From UBA3855 sp964472035 (GTDB lineage: Bacteria; Bacillota; Clostridia; Oscillospirales; Ruminococcaceae), in assembly GCA_964472035.1 (NCBI GenBank), contig CAYYIT010000005.1:1-64000 (forward strand): 64,000 nt of DNA, read 5' to 3'. The position numbers were made by a program, and so were the translations under genes. The notes below the pieces were generated by a model. The model did no database searches, had not been told where the DNA came from, and worked only from the letters and a program-made list of their open reading frames with translations. How positions within the stretch are numbered: the stretch's first letter is position 1; each line of letters starts with the position of its first letter. Below are positions 52,122-60,381 of this stretch, piece by piece.

Positions 52122-53876
52122 TTACGGCATCAGCAGCTTCTTGAGGATACCGATATCGAACACATCCACCGCGCCGTCGCTGTTGAGGTCGGCTGCGGAG
52201 GCCTGCGACACGGAAAGCATTGTCTGCGCCAGCAGGTGCTTCTGCAGGGTGAGCAGATCGACAAGCGTGCAGCTGCCGTCCAGGTTGATATCGCCGCGCA
52301 CCGGCTCGTCATCCGGCAGCGGATAGCTTCTCAGATCCGGCAGCTCATCGAGCGTGATGCAGTATTCACTCTGGTAGATCTCCACCAGATTCTCCACGGG
52401 GTTGTTCTGCTCGCTGGTCAGGTAATTCATGTACCACGGACAGAAGTACAGCCAGTAGGCTCTGTCATTGAGCAGATTCTCCAGAGAAGGAATGGTGTCG
52501 TTCTCGGACATTGCCACCATCTTCTGGCCGTTCGTGCTCTGCACAAGGCTGTAGAAGGTCGCGGAAATGGAGCTGAGGTTCGGCAGGCCGTCCTTGGCAT
52601 TGTACTTGTCGTAGCCGACCATATCCACGACATCATCGCCGGGATACCAGGCAGCGGAGGTCTCGTAGGTGTAGCCCGTCCACTCCCAGATCAGGTTGTC
52701 AAGGCCATAGACATTGGTCAGCTGGTCGTACAGCAGACGGTACAGTGCCTTGCAGGCCTCGGGGCCTTCGGCACCCCACCAGAACCATGCGCCCTCTGCC
52801 TCATGCAGGGGTCTCCAGATGATCGGAACATCCGCGTCCTCGAGCTTCTGCAGCTCGCCTGCGATCAGCTCGATATCCGCCATGATGACATCATTCTCCC
52901 AGGTTCCCTCCTGCAGCGCATTGGTGATGCTGAAGGTGGTGAAGGGAGTGTTGCCGGTGGACTCCACATAGAAAGCGGTTTCCGTGCTGCCCTCCTCTGT
53001 CGGAACATTCCAGTGCCAGCTGACGGTGGCAATGCCGCCGTACTCGTTCACCCACTCGATGCAGCGTTCCGGAGCGTCGTCACGCCAGTCGGAGGTGGTG
53101 TTGTAGGCGAGGAAGTCAATACCGCGGATGGCGGGCTGTTCGCCGGTCTTTTCCATAATATACTGGAACTCCGCCTCGTTGTCCTTAATGTAGGTGTCGG
53201 GATCATTCCAGGAATTGTAGTTGTGGGAGCCGCAGTATTCCTGCTGGCCGGAGATGATATGATTGCCGTACTGGTCGCAGAGGTAGTTGTACAGTCTGCG
53301 TGTCGTTTCCGAGGCATTGGGATTGGAGAGCTGCCGTGTCGGGGTGAGATTGGTCAGCGTCTCGTCCGCCGGAGCGACCTCCAGATAGTCAAAATAGGTA
53401 TAGCCCCAGTAGCCCTCGAACTCGATGGTATTGGTACCCTCATTCAGCATGACGATGCCTGCTGCGATCTCCGAGAAGCTCTGGTTGAAGGGGAAGCTCA
53501 CATCGCCCTGGCTGACGCCATTGACATTGAGATACTGCACCTTCTTATTGGTATCGAACGGCTGGCAGTAGGCAACGCGCAGCTCATAGAGACCTGCCTC
53601 GGCCACATCGACATTGACCGTGACGCTCGTTCCCTTCTGATCGACATAGGAAAAGCCGCCGCCGGATGCGCCGGTGAGGTCGAATTCCACGCCGGAACCA
53701 TCCTCCGCAGAATTGCCGACCCAGCCCTCCGTAAAGATCTTGCCGCCGTCCGTAGAACCGTTTTCAAATTCCACCTTCAGTACATCCTCCGCTGCACCGA
53801 CCGCCGGCACTGCCGCTCCGGTCATTGCTGCTGCAAGCAGCAGGCAGAGGAGCTTTTTCAGACCTGTTCTTTTCAT
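52122..53876 (-). CDS. GH26 mannanase with CBM35-like module and dockerin
   Basis: 584 residues. Signal peptide (about 1-28), an N-terminal CBM35/CBM6-like beta-sandwich (about 32-165, VEFENGSTDGG...FDYLEV), a GH26 catalytic domain (about 180-500) with WRPLHEAEGAWFWWG carrying the acid/base Glu and VAMSEND carrying the likely nucleophile, and a C-terminal type I dockerin (GDINLDGSCTLVDLL...ADLNSDGAVDVFDIGILKK). It should hydrolyse beta-mannan and attach to a scaffoldin. Single gene with its own promoter. Confidence 0.92.
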   Translation of the reverse strand: MKRTGLKKLLCLLLAAAMTGAAVPAVGAAEDVLKVEFENGSTDGGKIFTEGWVGNSAEDGSGVEFDLTGASGGGFSYVDQKGTSVTVNVDVAEAGLYELRVAYCQPFDTNKKVQYLNVNGVSQGDVSFPFNQSFSEIAAGIVMLNEGTNTIEFEGYWGYTYFDYLEVAPADETLTNLTPTRQLSNPNASETTRRLYNYLCDQYGNHIISGQQEYCGSHNYNSWNDPDTYIKDNEAEFQYIMEKTGEQPAIRGIDFLAYNTTSDWRDDAPERCIEWVNEYGGIATVSWHWNVPTEEGSTETAFYVESTGNTPFTTFSITNALQEGTWENDVIMADIELIAGELQKLEDADVPIIWRPLHEAEGAWFWWGAEGPEACKALYRLLYDQLTNVYGLDNLIWEWTGYTYETSAAWYPGDDVVDMVGYDKYNAKDGLPNLSSISATFYSLVQSTNGQKMVAMSENDTIPSLENLLNDRAYWLYFCPWYMNYLTSEQNNPVENLVEIYQSEYCITLDELPDLRSYPLPDDEPVRGDINLDGSCTLVDLLTLQKHLLAQTMLSVSQASAADLNSDGAVDVFDIGILKKLLMP

Positions 53877-53939
53877 GATCTTCCCTCCTGTAAAGCATGC
53901 CGGTCATTTCCGTACACCGGCTGATATATCTGTACTGTT

Positions 53940-53968
53940 ATCATACCATGATTTGCCGGAAAATGCAA
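53940..53968 (-). promoter_or_regulatory. Promoter of the mannanase gene
   Basis: Minus strand TTGCAT (53963-53968), 17 bases, TATGAT (53940-53945). Confidence 0.65.
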
Positions 53969-54050
53969 GGGGTATGCGGATTTTTTTAGATAGGAACAGC
54001 CAGAACCCATGAAAGGAAGTCGCCCAGTATCATAATTATGTAGATCATAG

Positions 54051-54163
54051 GGTTTGGGGGCAAGCGAAGCGATTGCCCCCAAGGCGGGTGGAGGGTGCGG
54101 CAGCACCCTCCCATAATTTCCCCCTCCCTCTGGGAGGGGGTTAGGGGGTGGGGATATTTGAAG
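54051..54163 (+). repeat. Palindromic repeat copy B
   Basis: Hairpins TTGGGGGCAA/TTGCCCCCAA, GAGGGTGC/GCACCCTC and CCCTCCCTCTGGGAGGGGG followed by TTAGGGGGTGGGG and TTGAAG. It aligns with copy A from GGCGGGT onward. Confidence 0.65.
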
Positions 54164-54232
54164 GAATCTCCCCTTATCAATGCAAAACCCCCATCGCCTT
54201 CGCAATGGGGGTTCTTCGGGAGCATTCTCCCG

Positions 54233-55087
54233 TTATTTGCCGATCGTTGTTACGTCGCTGCCGAACCATGTGGTGGAGATCTCTGCCATAGTGCCGTCCT
54301 CTACCATCTCGAGGAGGTACTTGGTCACTTCATCACACAGAGCCTGATCGCCCAGACGGAAGCCGATGGCATATTCCTCGGACTGGAGGCCTTCCTCCAT
54401 TACACGGTATGCCTTGCCGCTGGTGGTGATCTCATAATTTGCAACAACGGAATCCATGAACACTGCATCGACCATGCCCAGCTCCAGCTCCTGCAGTGCT
54501 GCAATATTGGTCTCCAGTGCAGTGATCACTGCGCCGTTCTCCTCCAGATCGGATTCCTGCAGCAGGGTCTGTGCAGTGGAACCGTTCTGCACTGCGATAT
54601 CCAGACCGTGCAGATCCTCGAGGGAGTGTACGTCGCTGTCCTCGTTTACCACGAAGATCATCTCATTGTTCATGTAGGGATCGCTCATGAGCATGACCTT
54701 CTTGCGCTCCTCGGAAACGGACAGGCCGTTCCAGATGCAGTCGATGGTGCCGACGTTCAGATCCTGCTCCTTGGTCTCCCAGTTCACAGGGGTCAGTACC
54801 AGCTCCACGCCCATGCGCTCGCAGACTTCCTTCGCAACGTCGATGTCGAAGCCGACCAGCTGGTCGTTCTCATCGGTGTAGCCCATCGGCTTGAAGGTCG
54901 GGTCAAGACCCAGCACGAGCTTGCCGGCATCCTTCACCTTCTGCAGGGACTGATCATCGCCTGCGCTTGCAGCGGACTCAGTCTTGCTGTCGGACTTGCT
55001 CTCCTCACCTGCGCAGCCTGCCATACCCATCAGCATTGCCGTACCCATAGCTGCACACAGCAGCTTCTTCCAGAAACTTGTTTTCAT
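54233..55087 (-). CDS. Amino-acid ABC transporter substrate-binding lipoprotein
   Basis: 284 residues from ATG at 55087 (GGAGG 8 bases upstream; 29 extra upstream codons rejected because they cover the promoter). Lipobox MGMAGCAG puts the lipidated cysteine near 24. An SBP_bac_3 domain follows (GKLVLGLDPTFKPMGYTDENDQLVGFDIDVAKEVCERMG). It probably feeds the permease/ATPase pair at 48.4-49.9 kb, despite the 4-kb separation by two cellulosome-related genes. Confidence 0.9.
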   Translation of the reverse strand: MKTSFWKKLLCAAMGTAMLMGMAGCAGEESKSDSKTESAASAGDDQSLQKVKDAGKLVLGLDPTFKPMGYTDENDQLVGFDIDVAKEVCERMGVELVLTPVNWETKEQDLNVGTIDCIWNGLSVSEERKKVMLMSDPYMNNEMIFVVNEDSDVHSLEDLHGLDIAVQNGSTAQTLLQESDLEENGAVITALETNIAALQELELGMVDAVFMDSVVANYEITTSGKAYRVMEEGLQSEEYAIGFRLGDQALCDEVTKYLLEMVEDGTMAEISTTWFGSDVTTIGK

Positions 55088-55141
55088 ATCATTTTCCTCC
55101 ATATTGCTATCCTCCGGCCTTCGCCGGAATGTCTTGCTATT

Positions 55142-55170
55142 ATGATACCACATGAGCGCACGAAAGTAAA
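55142..55170 (-). promoter_or_regulatory. Promoter of the binding-protein gene
   Basis: Minus strand TTTACT (55165-55170), 17 bases, TATCAT (55142-55147), followed in the leader by a CCGGC/GCCGG hairpin at 55112-55127. Confidence 0.6.
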
Positions 55171-55232
55171 GCATTCCGCCGCATTTTCGGACGAATCATC
55201 AAGGGATGCTCCGAAAGCCGGCCGCTTTTCGG

Positions 55233-56012
55233 TCATTTTGATGATGCTTCGCCGCGCGTGAGAACATACCGCCTGCGGTATTTCAGCTCCGCATATTCCG
55301 CAAGCCTGCGCTGGCAGAAGATGTCCGAAACGCCTCCGACCACGCCCACCACCGGAATCCCCTGCAGGAATTTGAGGTACAGCAGCTCCGCTGCAAGCGC
55401 ATCCGAGGTGCGCCGGATCTGTGCATCGAGGGAAAGCGACGATTTTTCACCGCGGAAGATCTGCCGGTTCAGGGCAGCATCCGCCTCGCGCAGTGCCTCG
55501 CCGTGCAGGAAGGCGTTCTCCATCACCTGCAAAAGAAAGTGCTGCTCCTCGGGCGTATCGTAGGCAAAACCGTAGTGCATCGCCGTTTCGTACATACTGC
55601 GCAGGAGAATGCCCAGCAGCACGGGGATGTCCGGCAGCCCCATGCCAAGCAGTCCCATGCCGATCCCTCCGGCTCCGGAAACGGCCGTGTTCACGTCACG
55701 GCTGTGTCCTGCGGCACGGCGCAGGCTCTGGGTGCTGCCAAGGTGCGCGTCCGCTTCCTTCTGACGCTGTGCCGCAGCGGCGCGCAGCTGCTCGGGGCGA
55801 CTGGTTTTCTCGATCAGGGACGTTCCGCGGCGGAGCAATACCCCGAACGCCTTGCAGAACGCCGCCTGCAGCGTCCCCTCCAGCGTCTCCGGCACATGCT
55901 TCTGAACGCCGCGCTGCACCGCACCGATACGCTTCTGCGCATGCTTTCGCAGAAATGCCGCCTCCGCCGCCATGATCCGCTGCATTTCTCTGCGCTTCTG
56001 GTCCTTGTCCAT
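55233..56012 (-). CDS. EcsC family protein
   Basis: 259 residues; ATG at 56012 follows AAAGGGG by 8 bases, a GTG three codons earlier is possible. The C-terminal two thirds match the EcsC pattern: GAGGIGMGLLGMGLPDIPVLLGILLRSMYETAMHYGF and IPVVGVVGGVSDIFCQRRLAEYAELKYRRR. The N-terminal 100 residues are helical and basic. EcsC homologues accompany ABC exporters in Bacillus but have no settled function. Here the gene stands alone. Confidence 0.75.
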   Translation of the reverse strand: MDKDQKRREMQRIMAAEAAFLRKHAQKRIGAVQRGVQKHVPETLEGTLQAAFCKAFGVLLRRGTSLIEKTSRPEQLRAAAAQRQKEADAHLGSTQSLRRAAGHSRDVNTAVSGAGGIGMGLLGMGLPDIPVLLGILLRSMYETAMHYGFAYDTPEEQHFLLQVMENAFLHGEALREADAALNRQIFRGEKSSLSLDAQIRRTSDALAAELLYLKFLQGIPVVGVVGGVSDIFCQRRLAEYAELKYRRRYVLTRGEASSK

Positions 56013-56101
56013 TGCTGCCACCCCTTTCCGTACTCTATTCTATGAGCATAGCACAAAAATGTGAAGGCCGTATGAACAGTGCGTTTTTTTCAGAAAAGCG
56101 C

Positions 56102-56130
56102 TTGCATCCGGCGGCGGTTTCTGGTACAAT
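56102..56130 (+). promoter_or_regulatory. Promoter of the MaoC-like gene
   Basis: TTGCAT (56102-56107), 17 bases, TACAAT (56125-56130); GGAGG precedes the ATG at 56160. Confidence 0.65.
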
Positions 56131-56159
56131 AAAAGCAGAACTGACTGGGAGGTATTGCC

Positions 56160-56585
56160 ATGTTTTTTGAAGCGCTGCGCACCGGCATGCACCGCGATCT
56201 GGATCCGGTACACGTAGAAGAGGATAAAATGCTCGCATTTGCGAAGGAATTCAACCCGGCGCCCATTCATACGGATCCGGAATACGCCGCCGGCACGCCG
56301 TTCGGGAGAGTGATCGCTCCGGGAATGCTGAGCTTTCTGCTCTGCTGGGCGAAGTACATCGAGGCGGATTTCTTCGGGGACGAGCTGATCGCCGGAAAGT
56401 CCACCCTTGTGGAATGGGAGAAGCCCGTCTTTGCAGGCGATCTTCTGACGGGACACGCCGAGATCACCGCACTCACACCCCAAAACCGCAGCGGTATCGC
56501 GGAACTGACGCTGACCGCAAGCAACCAGAACGGCGAGATCGTCCTGCGCAGCGTGACGCAGGCCGTCATCCGCCGGATGCCCTAA
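56160..56585 (+). CDS. MaoC-like hotdog dehydratase
   Basis: 141 residues with a single hotdog fold. The hydratase motif is FAKEFNPAPIHTDPEYA...FGRVIAPGM, with the Asp/Asn and His expected of (R)-specific enoyl hydratases. It probably acts on acyl-CoA or acyl-ACP. No fatty-acid genes are next to it, so the pathway is open. Confidence 0.82.
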   Translation: MFFEALRTGMHRDLDPVHVEEDKMLAFAKEFNPAPIHTDPEYAAGTPFGRVIAPGMLSFLLCWAKYIEADFFGDELIAGKSTLVEWEKPVFAGDLLTGHAEITALTPQNRSGIAELTLTASNQNGEIVLRSVTQAVIRRMP

Positions 56586-56626
56586 ACACAGAGCCATGGA
56601 ATGCACCGCATCCCATGGCTCATTCT

Positions 56627-58855
56627 TTATACAGAGGACAGCACGCAGCAGCGGAGCTTTCCGTCACAGACTGCGATCTCCGCGCAGCTTCCGGCATGCA
56701 GTTCGCCGCGCAGCCACATCTGCGCGATGGGATTTTCCACCTCCTGCGTCACATAGCGGCGGATGGGGCGTGCGCCGTATTGTGCAGTTTCGGGGCAGGC
56801 AGCGACGAGTGCGACCGCTTCCTCGGTGAATTGCAGCGTCAGTCCCATCTGCGCGGCGCGCCCGACTGCCTCCTGCAGCTGGCGGCGCGCGATGGCACGC
56901 AGGCTCTCCTCCCCGAGCACCTCGAAGACGATGACTTCATCAATACGGTTGCGAAGCTCCGGCGGCAGCACCTTCTGCAGCGCTTCCTTCGCTGCACCGG
57001 CGGTCGGCTTCTGCGGCAGGAATCCCACACCTGCGCCGTTCTGGTGCATTCCGGCATTGGATGTGAGGAAGATCATACAGCTGCGCAGGCTGATCTTTCG
57101 TCCGGCACCGTCCGTCAGGATACCGTCCTCGAGGATCTGCAGCAGGATTCGCAGCACGTCCGGATGCGCCTTCTCGATCTCATCGAACAAAACGATGCTG
57201 CTCGGATTGCGCCGCAGGTGCCGGCAGAACGCGGTCTCCTCCTCAAATCCGGCATAGCCGGGCGGTGCGCCGATGAGCCGCGACACGGCATGCTGTTCCA
57301 TATATTCGGACATATCCACTGTCAGCAGGGGCTTTTCGCTGCCGCAGAGGCAGCGTGTGAGCGCGCGCACCAGCCCCGTTTTCCCCACACCCGTGGGCCC
57401 GAGGAAGAGGAAGGAGCCGATGGGTCTGCGCAGATCGCGGAAGCCGCTTCTTGCACGGCAGACCGCCGCGCAGAGCTGCGTGACGGCCTCGTCATGGCCG
57501 ATGATGCATTCACGCAGTGCGGCAGGCAGCTCCAGCAGACGCGTCTGCTCGCTCTTTGTCATATCCTGCAGCGGAATGCCCGTGCGCACCGCCGCGATCG
57601 CGGCGGCATCCTCCTGCTGCACGGCGGTCTTCCCGAACATAGCTGCGCGCGCACATGCCTCATCCATGAGGTCGATCGCCTTGTCCGGAAAATGCTTATC
57701 CGTCAGGTAATTCTGTGCAAGCTCCACGCAGACACGCAGCACCTCCTCCGACAGCGAAACACCATGGTGCTGCTCATAATACGGCCGCAGTCCCCGCAGG
57801 ATCCCGAGCGTTCCATCCGCATCCGGCTCACTGACCGTCACGGACTGGAAACGTCTGGCAAGTGCGCCATCCTTCCCGATCGTGCGGCCGTATTCCTCCG
57901 GTGTCGTTGCGCCGATGATGCGCAGCTCTCCCCTTGCGAGTCTCGGCTTGAGGAGGTTTGCCGCGTCAATGGCGCCCTCGGCAGCACCGGCACCCACGAT
58001 CGTGTGCAGCTCATCAATAAAGAGGATGACCCTGCCGCTGGACACGGCCTCATCCACACAGTCGCGCAGCCGCTCCTCAAAATCGCCGCGGTACTTTGCG
58101 CCTGCCAGCAGCGCGCCGAGGTCGAGCGAGAAGATCCACATGCCCTGCAGCTGCGGCGGCACCTCACCTTTTGCAAAGCGCACGGCGGCGCCCTGCACGA
58201 CAGCGGTCTTGCCGACACCCGGTTCGCCGATGAGGCAGGGGTTGTTCTTCGTCCGGCGCGACAGCACCTGCAGGATCCGGCCGATCTCCTCCTCCCTGCC
58301 GATCAGCGGCTCCTCCTGCGCTGACGCGCTAAGCAGCGTCCCGTACCGGAAGAGCGACGGCAGCTCCTTCTCGGTCGGAAGATCACGCTGCACCGTGCGG
58401 GAACGCTGTGTTCCGGTGCAGGCATCCTCCAGCTCCAAAAGATCCGCGCCGGCACTTTCCAACAGCTGCTGGGCAGCGCAGTTGTCATCGCGCAGCGCGG
58501 CCAGCAGGAGCCACTGGGTATCGGTCTCGCGGATGCCCTCCGCATCGGCAAGCTGCTGCGCCCTGCCGAACATCCGGTGCAGGGCGGGCGTCATACAGCG
58601 GTAGCCGGGAGAGGTACGGCTTCCCTTTCCGACTGTCCGGATGATCCTGTCATACAGCTGCGCTTCGGTAATGCCGCCGGATCGCAGGATCTCCGAGGCC
58701 TGATTCGGCGGCCGGTGCAGCAGCCCCAGAAGATAATGCTCCGTCCCGACATAGGTATGCCCCAACTCTCCGGCAAGGCACATTGCCGCGTCCAGTGCCA
58801 GGACCGCACTCTCCGAAAAACGATCGATCTCATAATGCGCGTGGTTTGCTGCCAA
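56627..58855 (-). CDS. ClpC/ClpA-like Hsp100 ATPase lacking the middle domain
   Basis: 742 residues from the TTG at 58855, 10 bases after GGAGG; an ATG reading from 58999 would translate the promoter and leader. A Clp N-domain (about 1-150) precedes D1 (GEPGVGKTAVVQG, FIDELHTIVGAG) and D2 (GPTGVGKTGLVRA, FDEIEKAHPDVLRILLQILEDG). Between D1 and D2 there is no room for the UVR/coiled-coil middle domain of ClpC. D2 contains GVGFLPQ where ClpP-binding loops (I/L/V-G-F) lie. Arg fingers and sensor motifs appear intact. Probably a protease unfoldase without McsB/MecA control. Confidence 0.82.
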   Translation of the reverse strand: MAANHAHYEIDRFSESAVLALDAAMCLAGELGHTYVGTEHYLLGLLHRPPNQASEILRSGGITEAQLYDRIIRTVGKGSRTSPGYRCMTPALHRMFGRAQQLADAEGIRETDTQWLLLAALRDDNCAAQQLLESAGADLLELEDACTGTQRSRTVQRDLPTEKELPSLFRYGTLLSASAQEEPLIGREEEIGRILQVLSRRTKNNPCLIGEPGVGKTAVVQGAAVRFAKGEVPPQLQGMWIFSLDLGALLAGAKYRGDFEERLRDCVDEAVSSGRVILFIDELHTIVGAGAAEGAIDAANLLKPRLARGELRIIGATTPEEYGRTIGKDGALARRFQSVTVSEPDADGTLGILRGLRPYYEQHHGVSLSEEVLRVCVELAQNYLTDKHFPDKAIDLMDEACARAAMFGKTAVQQEDAAAIAAVRTGIPLQDMTKSEQTRLLELPAALRECIIGHDEAVTQLCAAVCRARSGFRDLRRPIGSFLFLGPTGVGKTGLVRALTRCLCGSEKPLLTVDMSEYMEQHAVSRLIGAPPGYAGFEEETAFCRHLRRNPSSIVLFDEIEKAHPDVLRILLQILEDGILTDGAGRKISLRSCMIFLTSNAGMHQNGAGVGFLPQKPTAGAAKEALQKVLPPELRNRIDEVIVFEVLGEESLRAIARRQLQEAVGRAAQMGLTLQFTEEAVALVAACPETAQYGARPIRRYVTQEVENPIAQMWLRGELHAGSCAEIAVCDGKLRCCVLSSV

Positions 58856-59072
58856 AACAGCATCGCCTCCTTCTTTCTGCTGCCGGATCGATCCGGCATG
58901 TATCCGGATATAGTATACCACGTTTTTCCTGCGATATCTGTCGAAAATACGGACATGCCCGTGCTGCAGACGCCCTGCACACATTTCCGCGGCTGTCATA
59001 GTATGTAATATGGAACGGCGCAGGAGAGCGACGCTTCCAAATACGATATTCTATAAAAGGAGTGCTTGATTT

Positions 59073-59213
59073 ATGAACGGATGCTTTGATGGTGGCTGCT
59101 GGTGGATTATCATCCTGCTCGTGATCCTGTTCTGCTGCTGCGGCAACAACGGCGGCTGCGCAAACAACGGCTGCAACAACAGCTGCAACAACAACCCCTG
59201 CACCTGCTGCTGA
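59073..59213 (+). CDS. 46-residue Cys/Asn-rich membrane peptide
   Basis: A tiny gene with AAAGGAG 10 bases before its ATG and a strong terminator 17 bases after its stop. The product has a hydrophobic core (WWIIILLVILF) followed by CCCG and an Asn/Cys/Gly-rich tail (NNGGCANNGCNNSC then NNNPCTCC), with 11 cysteines in all. Similar 'CCC-GNNGGC' peptides occur in Ruminococcaceae as hypothetical proteins. Possibly a spore or envelope peptide; no function is known to me. Confidence 0.65.
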   Translation: MNGCFDGGCWWIIILLVILFCCCGNNGGCANNGCNNSCNNNPCTCC

Positions 59214-59229
59214 TCCCTCCCATAACGGA

Positions 59230-59262
59230 AAGCCCCGTCCGCATGGACGGGGCTTCTCTTTT
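59230..59262 (+). terminator. Terminator after the Cys-rich peptide
   Basis: AAGCCCCGTCC (59230-59240) pairs perfectly with GGACGGGGCTT (59245-59255), then CTCTTTT. Probably also used by the convergent gene. Confidence 0.8.
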
Positions 59263-59268
59263 CGTTCA

Positions 59269-60366
59269 TTAAGATTCCACATGTTCCTGCACATTACCGC
59301 AGTGATAGCAGAACTTGGCATTCGGATTGACAAGCTCCTTACCGCAGTTGCGGCAGAACTTCCGCTTCGGCAGCTCACGGACAGGCTCGGGGGATGCCTC
59401 GGGCTGTGTCACGGGCGGTGCGGCATACGCATCCGCTGCGGTATAGCCGTTGTCCGCCGGATCGTAGGAAACCTCATTCACCGGAACCGTTCCGTTCGGG
59501 AGCAGTCTGCACAGCAGCAGGCCGATGCCGAACAGTACTACGCAAGCCGCAATGCCGATGCCGGAATGGATCATCAGCTGTGTGCTGACCGGTGCAAACA
59601 GATCCTTCAGGAAGCTGACATTTGCCCAGCCAAGTGCTGCGGAGGTCAGAAGTCCAGCCGCCAGCAGCAGCGTACATGCGATGAACGCCGTAATGCTGAC
59701 CGTCTTCAGAGCGGTACCTGCGCTGAAGCCCTTGAATACGTGGATCAGGATCATCCAGAGCAGGATCAGCAGAAGCAGGATACCTGCCGCGATCGGCAGC
59801 CAGATCGAGCAAACCGCACGCACGCCGAAACCGGTCACGCCCTGTCCCATCACGCGCTCCATCGCGTCATTCACATCATCCAGCACATCGTCAAGATCCT
59901 TCTCCAGCGCATCCACATCACCGTTGCCGAAGCGCAGGCCGGTCTCCTTATAGATATCGTCCTCCATCTTTTCCATCAGATCAAGGAATGCATCCGTTCT
60001 CAGCTTCGGGAATTTGCCGCCGTCGCGCAGGTAATCATTGTATTCCTCCACGATGCCGGACGCAAACTTTGTGATCTCCTTGTCCTCAAGTATCTTCTCG
60101 ATATCACGGGGATTGGCATCCTCATCGGGATCAACGAACTCATCCACGATCAGCTCCGCCAGAGTGATGGTTTTGCCGTCATTCTTGAGTTCAATGTCCG
60201 TCAGGTCGAGGTTCTCCACTGCATTGACGAGCGTTCCCTGTTCCACAACGCGGTACGTCGTAAGACCCGTCACCAGAAGCAGTGTCAGGATGAATGTCAG
60301 GATGCAGCACAGGATCGACACGAGTACAACGACTGCGGTGCCGCCCTTTGTTTTTGTTCTTGCCAT
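59269..60366 (-). CDS. Membrane protein with C-terminal zinc ribbon
   Basis: 365 residues: a first membrane span (about 10-40), an acidic extracytoplasmic domain (about 45-180, DVDALEKDLDDVLDDVNDAMER), three or four more spans (about 185-300), a Pro/Ala linker and a zinc ribbon (FCRNCGKELVNPNAKFCYHCG) at 338-356. The layout resembles the protein at 17415-18473 without obvious sequence identity. Function unknown. AGGTAG precedes the ATG. Confidence 0.65.
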   Translation of the reverse strand: MARTKTKGGTAVVVLVSILCCILTFILTLLLVTGLTTYRVVEQGTLVNAVENLDLTDIELKNDGKTITLAELIVDEFVDPDEDANPRDIEKILEDKEITKFASGIVEEYNDYLRDGGKFPKLRTDAFLDLMEKMEDDIYKETGLRFGNGDVDALEKDLDDVLDDVNDAMERVMGQGVTGFGVRAVCSIWLPIAAGILLLLILLWMILIHVFKGFSAGTALKTVSITAFIACTLLLAAGLLTSAALGWANVSFLKDLFAPVSTQLMIHSGIGIAACVVLFGIGLLLCRLLPNGTVPVNEVSYDPADNGYTAADAYAAPPVTQPEASPEPVRELPKRKFCRNCGKELVNPNAKFCYHCGNVQEHVES

Positions 60367-60381
60367 ATGAATCTACCTCCG

